A stretch of 64,000 nucleotides of DNA from Saprospiraceae bacterium (GTDB taxonomy: Bacteria; Bacteroidota; Bacteroidia; Chitinophagales; Saprospiraceae). The DNA lies in NCBI GenBank assembly GCA_041392805.1, contig JAWKLJ010000001.1, forward strand, positions 62,001 to 126,000, given 5' to 3'. Both the position numbers and the translations under genes were made by a program. Under the pieces are notes generated by a model, which did no database searches, was not told the origin of the DNA, and saw only the letters and a program-made list of their open reading frames with translations. Shown here piece by piece: positions 43,418 through 52,826 of the stretch; position 1 is the first letter of the stretch, and every line of letters begins with the position of its first letter.

Positions 43418-44197
43418 TTATCTCTTCTTGTTTTTATCCCGCGAAGCTTCTTCCGTTTTTGAAGAACTGGCAATGAGTTCATTTATGGCTGCAATTTCAG
43501 GGGCGCTTAGGGGGCGCCAATGACCTATTTTCAGATTCCCCAGGTGGACATTCATAATGCGAACGCGCTTTAATTTAGTCACTTCATAGTCCAAAAAAGC
43601 GCACATTCGCCGAATTTGCCTATTCAAGCCCTGGGTCAAAATAATATTAAAGGTAAACGTACTGATCTGGGTAACTTTACACTTTTTAGTCACCGTCCCT
43701 AAAATAGGAATACCCTCACTCATTTTTTTGATAAAAGAAGGCGTGATGGCTTGTTTGACGGTTACGACGTATTCTTTTTCGTGGTTATTCCCCGCACGCA
43801 AGATTTTATTGACAATATCACCATCATTTGTCAAAAAAATCAAGCCTTCTGAGGGTTTATCTAAGCGGCCAATGGGAAAAAGCCTTTCTGGATGGTTAAT
43901 ATAACGGATAATATTTTTTTCCTCCTTGGGGTCGGTCGTAGAAACAATCCCAATCGGTTTATGAAAGGCAATATACAGGGGTTCAGGTTTTTCAAGGATA
44001 GGTTTACCATCCAGCAGGACAAGATCACCTTCAAATACGCGATTACCCAAACGTGCCAGTTCCCCATTGATGGCGACCCGGCCCTCCGTGATCATCACAT
44101 CGGCTTCACGGCGCGAACAAATCCCGGTACTGCTGATATACTTATTTAAACTAACTGAATGCTCATTTGATCCTTCCATCCGCTGGTTCAAATTCAT
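43418..44197 (-). CDS. rluF: 23S rRNA pseudouridine synthase, RluF type
   Basis: A 259-residue RsuA-family pseudouridine synthase. An N-terminal S4 RNA-binding domain (LNKYISSTGICSRREADVMI) is followed by the catalytic domain with FPIGRLDKPSEGLIFLTNDG, where Asp is the nucleophile, and GLNRQIRRMCAFLDYEVTKLKRVRI. The family modifies U2604 (and U2605-like sites) of 23S rRNA. RluF is preferred over RluB/RluE because of LGNLKIGHWRPLSAPEI. A basic C-terminal tail ends in KNKKR. It is 3 bases downstream of pyrC and probably in its transcript. Confidence 0.92.
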   Translation of the reverse strand: MNLNQRMEGSNEHSVSLNKYISSTGICSRREADVMITEGRVAINGELARLGNRVFEGDLVLLDGKPILEKPEPLYIAFHKPIGIVSTTDPKEEKNIIRYINHPERLFPIGRLDKPSEGLIFLTNDGDIVNKILRAGNNHEKEYVVTVKQAITPSFIKKMSEGIPILGTVTKKCKVTQISTFTFNIILTQGLNRQIRRMCAFLDYEVTKLKRVRIMNVHLGNLKIGHWRPLSAPEIAAINELIASSSKTEEASRDKNKKR

Positions 44198-44200
44198 TTA

Positions 44201-45535
44201 TTAACGATCAAACAACAATCGCTCTCCCATCTTGGATTCATTGAACCTTCCTTGGTGATACGCTAAATGCCCGCTGACAATGGTGCTTTCAACGGCTCCT
44301 TTAAAACGATGTCCTTCAAAAGGAGACCAACCACATTTGTAATGAATATTGGATTTGGCTACTTCCCACGATTTATTGATATCAACGATGGTCACATCTG
44401 CCCAATAGCCTTCCTTTAAAAATCCTCGTTGATCCATTTTAAAACAAATGGAGGGTGCATGACACATTTTCTCTACTATTTTTTCCAGGCTTATTTTTCC
44501 TTCCTGGTAAAGCTCCAACATGACATTCAAGGTATGCTGAATCAAAGGTACGCCAGAAGGTGCGTCAAAATAAGCACCTTGCTTTTCTTCCCAGGTATGA
44601 GGTGCATGATCTGTGGCAATGATGTCCAATCGATCCTCCAACAACGCAGGAAGTAAGGCAGATTGATGGGTAGGACCTTTCACTGCCGGATTACACTTGA
44701 TTTGAGCCCCCAAACGCGCATAATCGGTACTGTTAAAGTAAAGGTGATGCACACAAACTTCGGCTGTAATCCTTTTTTCAGCGAGTGGGGTATGGGCATC
44801 AAACAGGGCGAGTTCATCCTTGGTAGAAATATGCAAAATGTGGAGCCGAGTTCCGTATTGCTTGGCCAACCCGACGGCTAGGCTGGAGGAAATCAGGCAA
44901 CCTTCGGCACTTCTTATTTCAGGATGGCAAACCATTGGCACATTATCACCAAATTTCGCCCTGTATATCTCCGTATTTCGCCGAATAGTGGCTTCATCTT
45001 CACAATGGGTAGCAATCAAAAGAGGGACTTGGGAAAACAAACCTTCCAGCGTTTCTTGTGCATCGACCAACATATTCCCCGTACTTGATCCCATGAAAAT
45101 TTTCACCCCACAAACATTTCGGCCATCAGTACGCAGCACCTCCTCCAAATTATCGTTGGTGGCTCCCATGAAAAAACTATAATTAGCCAGCGACTTTTGA
45201 GCTGCGGTCTGGTATTTCTCTGCTAGTTTTTCCTGGGTAACTGCGGGTGGCTTGGTATTGGGCATTTCCATGTAAGAAGTGACGCCTCCGGCTACCGCCG
45301 CTCTAGGCTCACTGTATAAATCGGCTTTGTACGTCAAGCCAGGCTCTCGAAAGTGAACCTGATCATCAATGATCCCAGGCATGACATATTTGCCCTCCGC
45401 ATTAATCTCTTTATCCGCTTTTTTATCTATTTGAGGAGCAATTTGCACTATTCTACCGCCTTCGATATAAAGATCTGCGTAATATATTTTCCCCTCATTG
45501 ATCAATTGTCCGCCCTTAATTAAAATGGTATCCAT
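44201..45535 (-). CDS. pyrC: Dihydroorotase, class I
   Basis: A 444-residue amidohydrolase catalysing carbamoyl-aspartate cyclisation in pyrimidine synthesis. Motifs: DDQVHFREPGLTYKAD, MEMPNTKPPAV, ATHCEDEATI, LHILHIST, and ATDHAPHTWEEK (catalytic Asp). The usual DxHxH metal motif reads DDQVH, with Gln in the place of the first His; I believe Bacteroidota homologues share this but cannot verify it. An allantoinase or hydantoinase alternative is less likely given the FREPG and MPNT motifs. Followed by rluF. Confidence 0.92.
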   Translation of the reverse strand: MDTILIKGGQLINEGKIYYADLYIEGGRIVQIAPQIDKKADKEINAEGKYVMPGIIDDQVHFREPGLTYKADLYSEPRAAVAGGVTSYMEMPNTKPPAVTQEKLAEKYQTAAQKSLANYSFFMGATNDNLEEVLRTDGRNVCGVKIFMGSSTGNMLVDAQETLEGLFSQVPLLIATHCEDEATIRRNTEIYRAKFGDNVPMVCHPEIRSAEGCLISSSLAVGLAKQYGTRLHILHISTKDELALFDAHTPLAEKRITAEVCVHHLYFNSTDYARLGAQIKCNPAVKGPTHQSALLPALLEDRLDIIATDHAPHTWEEKQGAYFDAPSGVPLIQHTLNVMLELYQEGKISLEKIVEKMCHAPSICFKMDQRGFLKEGYWADVTIVDINKSWEVAKSNIHYKCGWSPFEGHRFKGAVESTIVSGHLAYHQGRFNESKMGERLLFDR

Positions 45536-45578
45536 GGTTTCTTTTTAGTCAGTGCGAAAATAAGCAAAAGGACCTGGC

Positions 45579-45611
45579 CTTGGAAAAATAGAACACAAAT
45601 AATTAGCTTTG
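45579..45611 (+). promoter_or_regulatory. Promoter candidate for purK
   Basis: CTTG (45579-45582), a 21-base spacer and TAGCTTTG (45604-45611), an exact -7 match. The start codon is about 150 bases downstream, so the leader would contain the CTTCCAA repeat. Confidence 0.5.
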
Positions 45612-45686
45612 CAGAAATTTAGAGCGAAATGGAGAAAATAGAAGAGAAAAATATATCATGGAAAAACATCACCAAACCTTTAGCCC

Positions 45687-45746
45687 CTTCAACTTTCCGA
45701 CTTCCAACTTCCGACTTCCAACTTCCAACTTCCAACTTCCAACTTT
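45687..45746. repeat. CTTCCAA/CTTCCGA heptamer tandem repeat
   Basis: Six direct 7-base units (45701-45742), mostly CTTCCAA with one CTTCCGA, plus degenerate units before. A purine-rich stretch (GAAATGGAGAAAATAGAAGAG, about 45626-45646) precedes it. The layout recurs at 51.4 and 58.1 kb. Confidence 0.85.
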
Positions 45747-45769
45747 AACCAAGCCATAAATCAACACAA

Positions 45770-46921
45770 ATGAGCACAAATAAAAAATTAGGCATTCTAG
45801 GTGGAGGACAGCTAGGGAAAATGTTGGCACTGGCAGCAGGTCCATGGCACCAACCCATTTTTTTCTTGGACGCCTCCAGTGAATTTCCTGCCGGCCCTTT
45901 CGCCCGCGGATTTACCGAAGGTGATTTTAATGATTTTGAGGCAGTTTTACAGTTTGGCAGACAAATGGATGTGGTCAGTATTGAGATTGAGCATGTCAAC
46001 TCGGAAGCTTTGGCTCAGTTGGAGAAAAAAGGGGTAAAGGTTCATCCTTCTCCAGGCGCATTGAATATTATCAAAGATAAAGGCCTTCAAAAACAATTCT
46101 ATACCCAACATCAAATCCCCACTTCAGCTTACCAATTGTTTCCGGATGAAGTCGCCATAAAAAATGCCCTGGCAAAGGGAGAACTGTCCCTGCCTTTTGT
46201 GCAAAAATCCAGAACAGCTGGTTATGATGGCCGTGGGGTAGCCTTAATAAAAACAGTGGATGATTTATCCAAATTATTGCCTGGTCCTGCGCTCATAGAG
46301 GAACTTGTTCCGATCGTCAAAGAGCTATCGGTCATCGCTGCCCGAAATGAAAAGGGAGAAATTGCGACCTTTCCCTTGGTAGAAATGGATTTTAATCCAG
46401 AAGCAAATTTGGTGGAATTTTTGCTTTGTCCGGCACAAGTGGAAGAACAGGTTGCCAAAGCAGCAGATCAACTCGCCCATAAGGTCATCGAGGCTTTTGG
46501 CATTTGTGGCCTATTAGCCGTTGAAATGTTTCTGACAAGTCGCGGTGAACTTTGGGTCAATGAAGTGGCGCCCCGCCCTCACAATAGCGGACATCACACC
46601 ATCGAAAGTTGTTACACCTCTCAATTCGAACAACACCTGAGGGCCGTATTAAATCTCCCATTAGGCAGCACTCGCCTCAAATCGCCAGCCGTGATGCTCA
46701 ATTTGTTGGGTGAAGAGGGGTACACCGGTCCTGCACATTATATGGGATGGGAAGAATGCCTGGCCATGGAAGGCGTATATATTCACCTCTATGGGAAGGC
46801 CATTACTAAACCCTTTCGGAAAATGGGGCATGTGACCATTGTAGGAGATAGCGCCGAGATAGCCATGGAAAAAGCTAAAAAAGTTAAAGCGCAACTCAAA
46901 GTAATTAGTTTAGCACCATGA
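45770..46921 (+). CDS. purK: N5-carboxyaminoimidazole ribonucleotide synthase
   Basis: A 383-residue ATP-grasp enzyme forming N5-CAIR from AIR, bicarbonate and ATP; its product feeds PurE. Motifs: LGILGGGQLGKMLALAA, EIEHVNSEAL, the ATP-grasp lysine region FVQKSRTAGYDGRGVALI, ALIEELVPIVKELSVI, and the metal-binding end WVNEVAPRPHNSGHHTIESC. Its last four bases overlap the start of the YigZ gene (ATGA). Confidence 0.97.
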   Translation: MSTNKKLGILGGGQLGKMLALAAGPWHQPIFFLDASSEFPAGPFARGFTEGDFNDFEAVLQFGRQMDVVSIEIEHVNSEALAQLEKKGVKVHPSPGALNIIKDKGLQKQFYTQHQIPTSAYQLFPDEVAIKNALAKGELSLPFVQKSRTAGYDGRGVALIKTVDDLSKLLPGPALIEELVPIVKELSVIAARNEKGEIATFPLVEMDFNPEANLVEFLLCPAQVEEQVAKAADQLAHKVIEAFGICGLLAVEMFLTSRGELWVNEVAPRPHNSGHHTIESCYTSQFEQHLRAVLNLPLGSTRLKSPAVMLNLLGEEGYTGPAHYMGWEECLAMEGVYIHLYGKAITKPFRKMGHVTIVGDSAEIAMEKAKKVKAQLKVISLAP

Positions 46922-47571
46922 CCGATCACTATTTAACGATATCTGATCCGAGCTTTGGAGAATTTAGAGACAGAGGAAGTAAATTTCTGGCTTACGCATT
47001 TCCTGTCTTTACCGAGGATGACTGGCAACAACAGCTCCTGGAAGTCAAAAAGGAACATCCCAAAGCCAGGCACCATTGTTATGCTTATCGCTTGGGGCTA
47101 GATCAAAATAATTTCCGGGCCAATGATGATGGAGAGCCTAGCGGGACGGCAGGCAGACCCATCCTGGGGCAAATTGATAGCTATCAGCTAAGCAATGTAA
47201 TCGTTATTGTCGTCCGTTATTTTGGCGGAACCCTCCTGGGAACCTCAGGGCTGATCAATGCCTATAAATTGAGCACCGCCGATGCCCTGGAAAAGGCAAA
47301 TATCGTTGAAAAAATTATAGAAGAGGTTTACCTGATTAGTTTTCACTATGGCTTGATGAGCCAGGTCATGAATGCGGTTAAAAAATTAGGCCTTGAAATA
47401 GTAAAACAAACCTTTACCGAATCAGGTGAATTAGAAATAGCCATCAGGCAAAGCGAGGTAGAAAATACCCTCACCAAACTCAAAGCCTATATCATGGACA
47501 TCAGTTTGGAAGAAGCCACTTTAATCGAAGAAATCGGAGGAATGACCGTGCAAAAAAGCTATACCAGGTAA
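46918..47571 (+). CDS. YigZ/IMPACT-family protein (UPF0029)
   Basis: A 217-residue protein of the YigZ family. The N-terminal domain carries FRDRGSKFLAYAFPV, KARHHCYAYRLG, NDDGEPSGTAGRPIL and IVIVVRYFGGTLLGTSGLINAY; the C-terminal half is an RNA-binding-like ferredoxin domain. The eukaryotic relative IMPACT modulates GCN2 translation control; the bacterial role is unclear. It is translationally coupled to purK, and converges on the S9 peptidase gene with a small AAGGAA-GTTG-TTCCTT hairpin between. Confidence 0.92.
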   Translation: MTDHYLTISDPSFGEFRDRGSKFLAYAFPVFTEDDWQQQLLEVKKEHPKARHHCYAYRLGLDQNNFRANDDGEPSGTAGRPILGQIDSYQLSNVIVIVVRYFGGTLLGTSGLINAYKLSTADALEKANIVEKIIEEVYLISFHYGLMSQVMNAVKKLGLEIVKQTFTESGELEIAIRQSEVENTLTKLKAYIMDISLEEATLIEEIGGMTVQKSYTR

Positions 47572-47592
47572 TTTCAGGAAGGAAGTTGTTCC

Positions 47593-49488
47593 TTATTCAT
47601 CCAACAAATATCGCTGTAAAAAAAGAATAACGGCCTGCGTGAAATAATCCCTATTGCGCTTTTTCCTAAAACCATGCCCCTCGTCTTCCGCCAAAAGATA
47701 CCAGGCTTCTCCCCCATTATCTCTAATGGCTTGCAGCATTTGCTCTGCTTCGCTAGCAGGTACCCTTGGGTCGTTCAAACCCTGAACAATGAGGATAGGT
47801 TTATTGATCTTGTGGGCATTGGTAGTTGGAGAGATATTTTCCAAATGACGGCGCATTTCAGGATCGCGCTCATCGCCATATTCTACCCGCCGCAACCGAC
47901 GCCGATAAGACTTTGTATTTTTCAAAAATGTAATAAAATTGCTGATCCCTACAATGTCGATACCACAACGAAGACGGTCATTAAAATGTGCCATCGAAGC
48001 CAATACCATATAGCCGCCATAGGAGCCGCCCATGACAGCAATACGATCGTGGTCTAACTCCGGCTGCTCTTTTATCCAATCCAACAACTTTCCAATATCA
48101 TAGACAGAGTCTTCTCGCTTATAGCCATTGTCCAGGGCCAAAAAAGCTTTGCCGTAGCCTGAAGACCCTCTCACATTGGGGGCTAAAATGGCAAGCCCTA
48201 ACTCCTTGAGGTAATATTGGAAAATGGGTGAGAAAAAAGGGCGGAATTGACTCTCCGGACCACCGTGAATGTACACCAAGACAGCCGATTTCTTTTGGGT
48301 GGAAACAGGTTTATAATAAAAGGCCGAAATACACCTGGGCTCATTATCAACACTATCAAAGGTAGGATAACTGATGAGTTGAGGCGCAATGAGTTTATCG
48401 GGGCTTAAGGTACCTGTTTCACTGTAGGTCCAGCGCTCAAGTACTTCCTTTTCGGTGTGCCAAACAAATACATCGGATGGGGCAATGGCTGTGTTAAAAG
48501 AAAAAGCCAGTTTTGGCGCATTGGGATGCCACTTCAGGGTAGAAATTTGTCCTTCCGGAATCCCCTCTATACGGCGCAAGGAAAAATCATCGGTGTTCAT
48601 TATATACAGGCAGCAATAGCCATTCTCATTGACCGTAAACGCGAGAGATTTACCATCCTTGGATAGGCTCATCCCTTCTATATCCCATTGAAGATCAGGA
48701 AATAGCAGCTTTTTTTCGCCAGTCTGAATATCCAGGTAATGCAACTGAAGGAATTGACTAGAGGCATTACAGGTATAAAATAAGCAGTCCTTTTTTCTTG
48801 ACCAGACAGCATTTCGACAACTAATTTTCCCTTTTCCCGGGTATACCGGCACCAATTTCTGTTCCAGACAATCAAAAATAAATAACTGGCTATCTTCGAT
48901 GGAAATATGCTGGATAAAGGCCAGATAGCGATCATCTTTTGACCAATCCAGCGGATACCAAAAGCCTTCTTTTTCAAAAAGGGTAATATTGTGTTCCGGC
49001 TGCTCCGGGATACAAAGGGTAGGGATCATATCCATCCCATTCTTGGCCGTACTAGTAAACACCAGCCGATCCCCTCGATTACTCCAAAGGGGATAATCAT
49101 TTTTCGACTCGCCATCCGTTAATAGCTTGTATTCGTTGGTATCCAAATCAAACAAATACAATTGGAAGGTTTCATCGCCACCCTGGTCTTTTGAAAAGAC
49201 AAATTGCCTTTTGGATATTAATGGTCTTACACTTGCATTTACAATTGGCTCTGAAAAAAAAGTGACCTGTTGTCGGTTTCCTTTCGCTTTTTCTACCAAA
49301 TGTATCTGGGCTGCATCTCCAAAACGAGTCGCAATTAAAAGGCCTTGGTCCTCTAAAAGCCAATCCAGAAAGAAGGCTTCACGCGTATTGTGGTACTCCT
49401 GAAGCTTTAGCTGAACTATGGGCGGGATTTCGGGGATGCCTTCGGTTATAAGGTTGCCTATTTTCCGCTTTTCCATCTTAACCGTCAT
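47593..49488 (-). CDS. S9-family serine peptidase (prolyl oligopeptidase / acylaminoacyl-peptidase type)
   Basis: A 631-residue peptidase without signal peptide. Residues to about 350 form a WD40-like beta-propeller (repeated TDGESKNDYPLWSNRGDRLVFTS-type strands). The C-terminal alpha/beta-hydrolase domain has the catalytic Ser in MGGSYGGYMVLA, Asp in IVQGLNDPRVP and His in AEDEGHGFRKK, with NVRGSSGYGKAF (oxyanion region). A Met four codons downstream (MEKRKIG) could be the start. It is probably cytoplasmic and processes short peptides. Confidence 0.92.
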   Translation of the reverse strand: MTVKMEKRKIGNLITEGIPEIPPIVQLKLQEYHNTREAFFLDWLLEDQGLLIATRFGDAAQIHLVEKAKGNRQQVTFFSEPIVNASVRPLISKRQFVFSKDQGGDETFQLYLFDLDTNEYKLLTDGESKNDYPLWSNRGDRLVFTSTAKNGMDMIPTLCIPEQPEHNITLFEKEGFWYPLDWSKDDRYLAFIQHISIEDSQLFIFDCLEQKLVPVYPGKGKISCRNAVWSRKKDCLFYTCNASSQFLQLHYLDIQTGEKKLLFPDLQWDIEGMSLSKDGKSLAFTVNENGYCCLYIMNTDDFSLRRIEGIPEGQISTLKWHPNAPKLAFSFNTAIAPSDVFVWHTEKEVLERWTYSETGTLSPDKLIAPQLISYPTFDSVDNEPRCISAFYYKPVSTQKKSAVLVYIHGGPESQFRPFFSPIFQYYLKELGLAILAPNVRGSSGYGKAFLALDNGYKREDSVYDIGKLLDWIKEQPELDHDRIAVMGGSYGGYMVLASMAHFNDRLRCGIDIVGISNFITFLKNTKSYRRRLRRVEYGDERDPEMRRHLENISPTTNAHKINKPILIVQGLNDPRVPASEAEQMLQAIRDNGGEAWYLLAEDEGHGFRKKRNRDYFTQAVILFLQRYLLDE

Positions 49489-49503
49489 TGGGCATTAACT
49501 ATT

Positions 49504-51318
49504 TTATTCTTTGATGAGTTTGACGTTTTGATGTAACTGTCCTGAAAAAAGGTGTAATATATATATACCGTTTGCTAATTCATACATCGAAAGTTCTTTT
49601 TTATTCAAACTTCCGGGTAAATCTTTCCATTTTTTCCGAATTAACTCTCTCCCATCTATTGAAAACAACCGCAATTCAGTCGGAAGCTCATCTTCCGTAG
49701 CAGCTTCAAGCGTGATTTTATCAGAAAAAGGATTGGGATACACCACGGAAAACGCGTAATCATCCAGCACATCAGTTGATGAGATACAATTGGGAAAACT
49801 CGGATTATAAGTAATCGTTTGGCTATAGGCAGCAAAACAACCTGTCGATTCATCTGTGACGATCAAGCTGTAGTTGGCGCTGGAGTCAATGCAATAGGTC
49901 AAGCCCTCAGCCCCCATAATGGGAAGGTTATTCACGGCCCATTGTATCGTAGCATTAGCAGGTAGTGATTCGGGATCAAAAACGGACAAGGTATTATTTT
50001 CATTGACAAAGACAATACCCGAAGGGATAGCCCCAAAGCTAATCGTTTCTACACTGGATTCACTCATACAACCATCAGGGGAAGTATAACGAACCCAATA
50101 GTCGCCACTTTCTGTAATGGACAAATTAGGCGAAGTTGCATCGACCAAGGAGGCATTGCCTTTTTCCCATTGCAAACCCGCTTGAAAATTACTGACTTGC
50201 AGCCTCACCGTATCTCCGTCACATAATGGGTAGGCATCCATTCTAAGGATAGCCGGCGCTGCTGGTTGGGCATAGACAAATACGGTATCTTTTGAAAGGA
50301 TAGTCTCTACGGGGTGAGTGATGCTTAAATTCACCTTCAAATCCGTATCATTTAAGGTTCCGCTGGTCGTTTTGGTAAAATTTACCACACCACAGACATC
50401 ATCTGCACCGCCGATCCCACTATCGTCATCTGTCACCCGCAAACTATAATTTCCATCGCTCTCAAGCGGTAAAACCAATTCAAAAGTGAGGGGAATGGAG
50501 GCATTCGTAATGATATCTGAGGTATAAATGGTCGTACCAGAAGGATCTATCACATCAATCTTCAAATCTGGCTTTCCTCCCAAAATATCATTACAAGCGG
50601 CTTCCTCTACCACTACTTTAGTCAAAAAATAACCCGCTGTGTCAATCACAGCCTCATAATTAACCACATAAATACCAGGGGCATCATACTTTAATGGCAT
50701 CGGATTTTCCGCTTCACTGGCCAGGCCATTGCCAAAGTCCCAGTGATAGGAAAACCCTTCATTTCCATAGGAGGGAATCGTATTTACGAAGGTAACATCA
50801 ATTGCTCCACAACCAATGTTATTTAGCATTCTAAAACCATCGGTGGCGGTAGCCGCAGGCTGGATAAGCATGGGAAAGGAAAAAGAGGTTCGTTGGGAGA
50901 AAATAACCAATTGAACATCTAAAACCACCTCTACCATATACAAACCGGGTATCAAGGGAGTCCCACAGATTTTCACGCACCCATCCGTTTGTTCACTCGT
51001 GTTAAATTCTCGTTGGTTCGCTTCCCAATTCAAACCTGGTGGCAAATTGGTGAGCGAGACAATTTTTATGTTTGAAATTGGCAAATTGGGAGGAGTGGTG
51101 GAATCAGTAGCAGCCACAGGTGTTGTCGATTTAGGCAATCGAAAACTCATATCCTTGTTGTAATATACATTGGCCTGACCTGCTGGCGCATTCGTCAAAA
51201 AAATAGTATCCTCCGCTAAGTTGGCCGGTAAATTAACCACACAATCAGGGCATCCATTCTGCGCCTTAAGCACGCATACCCATATAGCAAAAAGCAGTAA
51301 AAAAAATATTTTTTTCAT
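49504..51318 (-). CDS. Secreted PKD-domain protein with T9SS C-terminal sorting domain
   Basis: A 604-residue protein starting MKKIFFLLLFAIWVCVLKAQ (signal peptide); a longer frame adds 59 residues unlike a leader. After an N-terminal beta region, FSYHWDFGNGLASEAENP marks a PKD domain (about residues 195-280). Further Ig-like repeats have CDGDTVRLQV and similar strands. The C-terminus (VVYPNPFSDKITLEA ... ELANGIYILHLFSG ... VKLIKE) is a type A sorting domain for type IX secretion. Likely cell-surface or released; function unknown. Next to a second T9SS gene. Confidence 0.9.
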   Translation of the reverse strand: MKKIFFLLLFAIWVCVLKAQNGCPDCVVNLPANLAEDTIFLTNAPAGQANVYYNKDMSFRLPKSTTPVAATDSTTPPNLPISNIKIVSLTNLPPGLNWEANQREFNTSEQTDGCVKICGTPLIPGLYMVEVVLDVQLVIFSQRTSFSFPMLIQPAATATDGFRMLNNIGCGAIDVTFVNTIPSYGNEGFSYHWDFGNGLASEAENPMPLKYDAPGIYVVNYEAVIDTAGYFLTKVVVEEAACNDILGGKPDLKIDVIDPSGTTIYTSDIITNASIPLTFELVLPLESDGNYSLRVTDDDSGIGGADDVCGVVNFTKTTSGTLNDTDLKVNLSITHPVETILSKDTVFVYAQPAAPAILRMDAYPLCDGDTVRLQVSNFQAGLQWEKGNASLVDATSPNLSITESGDYWVRYTSPDGCMSESSVETISFGAIPSGIVFVNENNTLSVFDPESLPANATIQWAVNNLPIMGAEGLTYCIDSSANYSLIVTDESTGCFAAYSQTITYNPSFPNCISSTDVLDDYAFSVVYPNPFSDKITLEAATEDELPTELRLFSIDGRELIRKKWKDLPGSLNKKELSMYELANGIYILHLFSGQLHQNVKLIKE

Positions 51319-51423
51319 ATCAACAAAAAGGTATAAAATAAAAACAGACGCCTGGACTTTGTTCAAGCGTCTGTTCATGAGATATTTGGCGACCCATCTA
51401 AGGCTGGACGAGGCAGCGTGATG

Positions 51424-51515
51424 AAATAGGAAGGCGGAATTCGGAGAGGGAAATGTTTCTAAGCGTTCCAAGGTGTAGCGTTTCCGACTTCCCATTTCGT
51501 ACTTCCGATTTTATC
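51424..51515. repeat. Purine-rich then TTCCGACTTCC-type pyrimidine repeat
   Basis: A purine-rich run (AGGAAGGCGGAATTCGGAGAG, about 51429-51449) is followed by a pyrimidine-rich run with TTTCCGACTTCC and TACTTCCGATTTT (51480-51515). It lies upstream of the PKD/T9SS gene. Same architecture as 45.7 kb and 58.1 kb. Confidence 0.65.
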
Positions 51516-51589
51516 CAAGCTTAGAAGGGTGCCCAGATATTTTTATAAGCACATGATTTTCATCCAACTGGATGATTAAAATCTTAAAA

Positions 51590-52423
51590 TTAGTGCCGAA
51601 TGATCATTTTTTGGCTAAGCCTGGCCATTCCGTCACTCAAGGTATAAATGTACATACCATCTGAGAGCCGACTAGCATCAAAAGTAAATTGGTTTTTACC
51701 TTCTATTAAGTTGACTACTTGCCCATGAAGCTGACGCCCCAACATATCAGAAACCGTCAACCTAAACGAGCCGCTTTCATTGGATTGGATCACAATATCC
51801 GTTAAGCCCGATGTTGGATTGGGTTGATTGTACATTTGTGCTACTCTTCCGACCAAATCATGATTGGCTGCCGTGATATAGTCACAATCTGCTACATCTG
51901 TACTCGCCTTTACACAAAGGAAATAGTTTCCTGGAAAAAGCGTATTAGGGAAAGTAAAAGGGATGTCAGTCAAGGTAGTCCGAACAAGGGTCGTAACGCC
52001 AATGTCATAAGTCATCGTCGATCCTCCTGCTTCTCCCATCAAAGGCGTACCAAAAAGAACAATACAACCTATGGAGTCTTTTTCAAAGATACAGTTGGGT
52101 GGGTTGCAGGTATAATCAAAAGAAGGAGGCATGTTGGTTAGTGCTCCTTCAGTTGCCAACTCAATTGAATTCACTGGTATACTACCAAATCCAGGAACAT
52201 TAAAGGCTGGTGGTGTTTTAAAAGTCAATACATATTCGAAGGCAACACCTACTACTGCCGACTTATTTATTCCGCCGCCAGGATTGTTTTCTGCACTATA
52301 AGGAAGTGGATTGATCAAAAAATCAGCAGGAAGTCCAACCGTATCAGGCTCACAGGTAACTTGTGCTTGCACAACACCTAAACCCATACACAAGAAAAAA
52401 AGAAGTAAAAGTCTTTGCTTCAT
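51590..52423 (-). CDS. Secreted protein with T9SS C-terminal sorting domain
   Basis: A 277-residue protein starting MKQRLLLLFFLCMGLGVVQAQ (signal peptide); 30 upstream codons look like non-coding sequence. The mature part has a beta-rich region with paired cysteines (YTCNPPNCIFEKDSIGC), resembling the first domain of the neighbouring PKD protein. The C-terminus (MYNQPNPTSGLTDIVIQ ... SRLSDGMYIYTLSDG ... KMIIRH) is a type A sorting signal. Both T9SS genes are on the minus strand, but a 270-base gap with the repeat separates them, so each may have its own promoter. Confidence 0.88.
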   Translation of the reverse strand: MKQRLLLLFFLCMGLGVVQAQVTCEPDTVGLPADFLINPLPYSAENNPGGGINKSAVVGVAFEYVLTFKTPPAFNVPGFGSIPVNSIELATEGALTNMPPSFDYTCNPPNCIFEKDSIGCIVLFGTPLMGEAGGSTMTYDIGVTTLVRTTLTDIPFTFPNTLFPGNYFLCVKASTDVADCDYITAANHDLVGRVAQMYNQPNPTSGLTDIVIQSNESGSFRLTVSDMLGRQLHGQVVNLIEGKNQFTFDASRLSDGMYIYTLSDGMARLSQKMIIRH

Positions 52424-52610
52424 ATTTTTGGCAATTTTAGGGGCGAAATGGAGACAGGGAGGAAAGCGAATAAAAAATCGCTTCAAACAAACAATTAACA
52501 CATCCGGACCCATATAACGCCCAATTAGTGATTCAAAGTGATACTTAAAAAACCTTCACAAGATATACTTTCTCTGGATTCCACTCACAAAATGAGAAGA
52601 ATAATTCATG

Positions 52611-52645
52611 CAAAGTTAGCCGAATGATTAAAATCTACCTTCAAA
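52611..52645 (-). promoter_or_regulatory. Promoter candidate for the 277-residue T9SS gene
   Basis: On the minus strand TTTG (52642-52645), a 23-base spacer and TAACTTTG (52611-52618), an exact -7 box. Leader about 180 bases. Confidence 0.5.
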
Positions 52646-52693
52646 TTTTATTTTTTAACTATAGTTTGCAGTTTCCTTTTTAAAGAAATATAC

Positions 52694-52701
52694 TACATTT
52701 G
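52694..52701 (+). promoter_or_regulatory. -7 promoter box (TACATTTG) for the TonB receptor
   Basis: Exact TAnnTTTG match, with TTTC or TTTG elements 18-25 bases upstream. The leader to the ATG is about 120 bases. Confidence 0.5.
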
Positions 52702-52826
52702 CTCCGTAAAACACCTTTCTCAGGACACCAATTATGCGACTTTAACAGCTAAGAGCAACACTCAAATCCTCTAGTTCCCTATCTGAACGGCATTCATTAT
52801 TCATTCCAAACAAAACTCCGGAATAC

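Larger units (their letters stand above)
52424..52826. other. Divergent promoter region, T9SS gene / TonB receptor
   Basis: A 403-base region without a gene. It carries a minus-strand promoter candidate near 52611-52645, a plus-strand -7 box at 52694-52701 and AT-rich tracts. I searched by eye for riboswitch-like leaders before the TonB receptor and saw none. Confidence 0.45.

Noticed and set aside
52702..52826. Riboswitch leader (TPP, cobalamin) before the TonB receptor
   Set aside because: No CUGAGA or B12-box-like motif and no strong stem in the 120-base leader.
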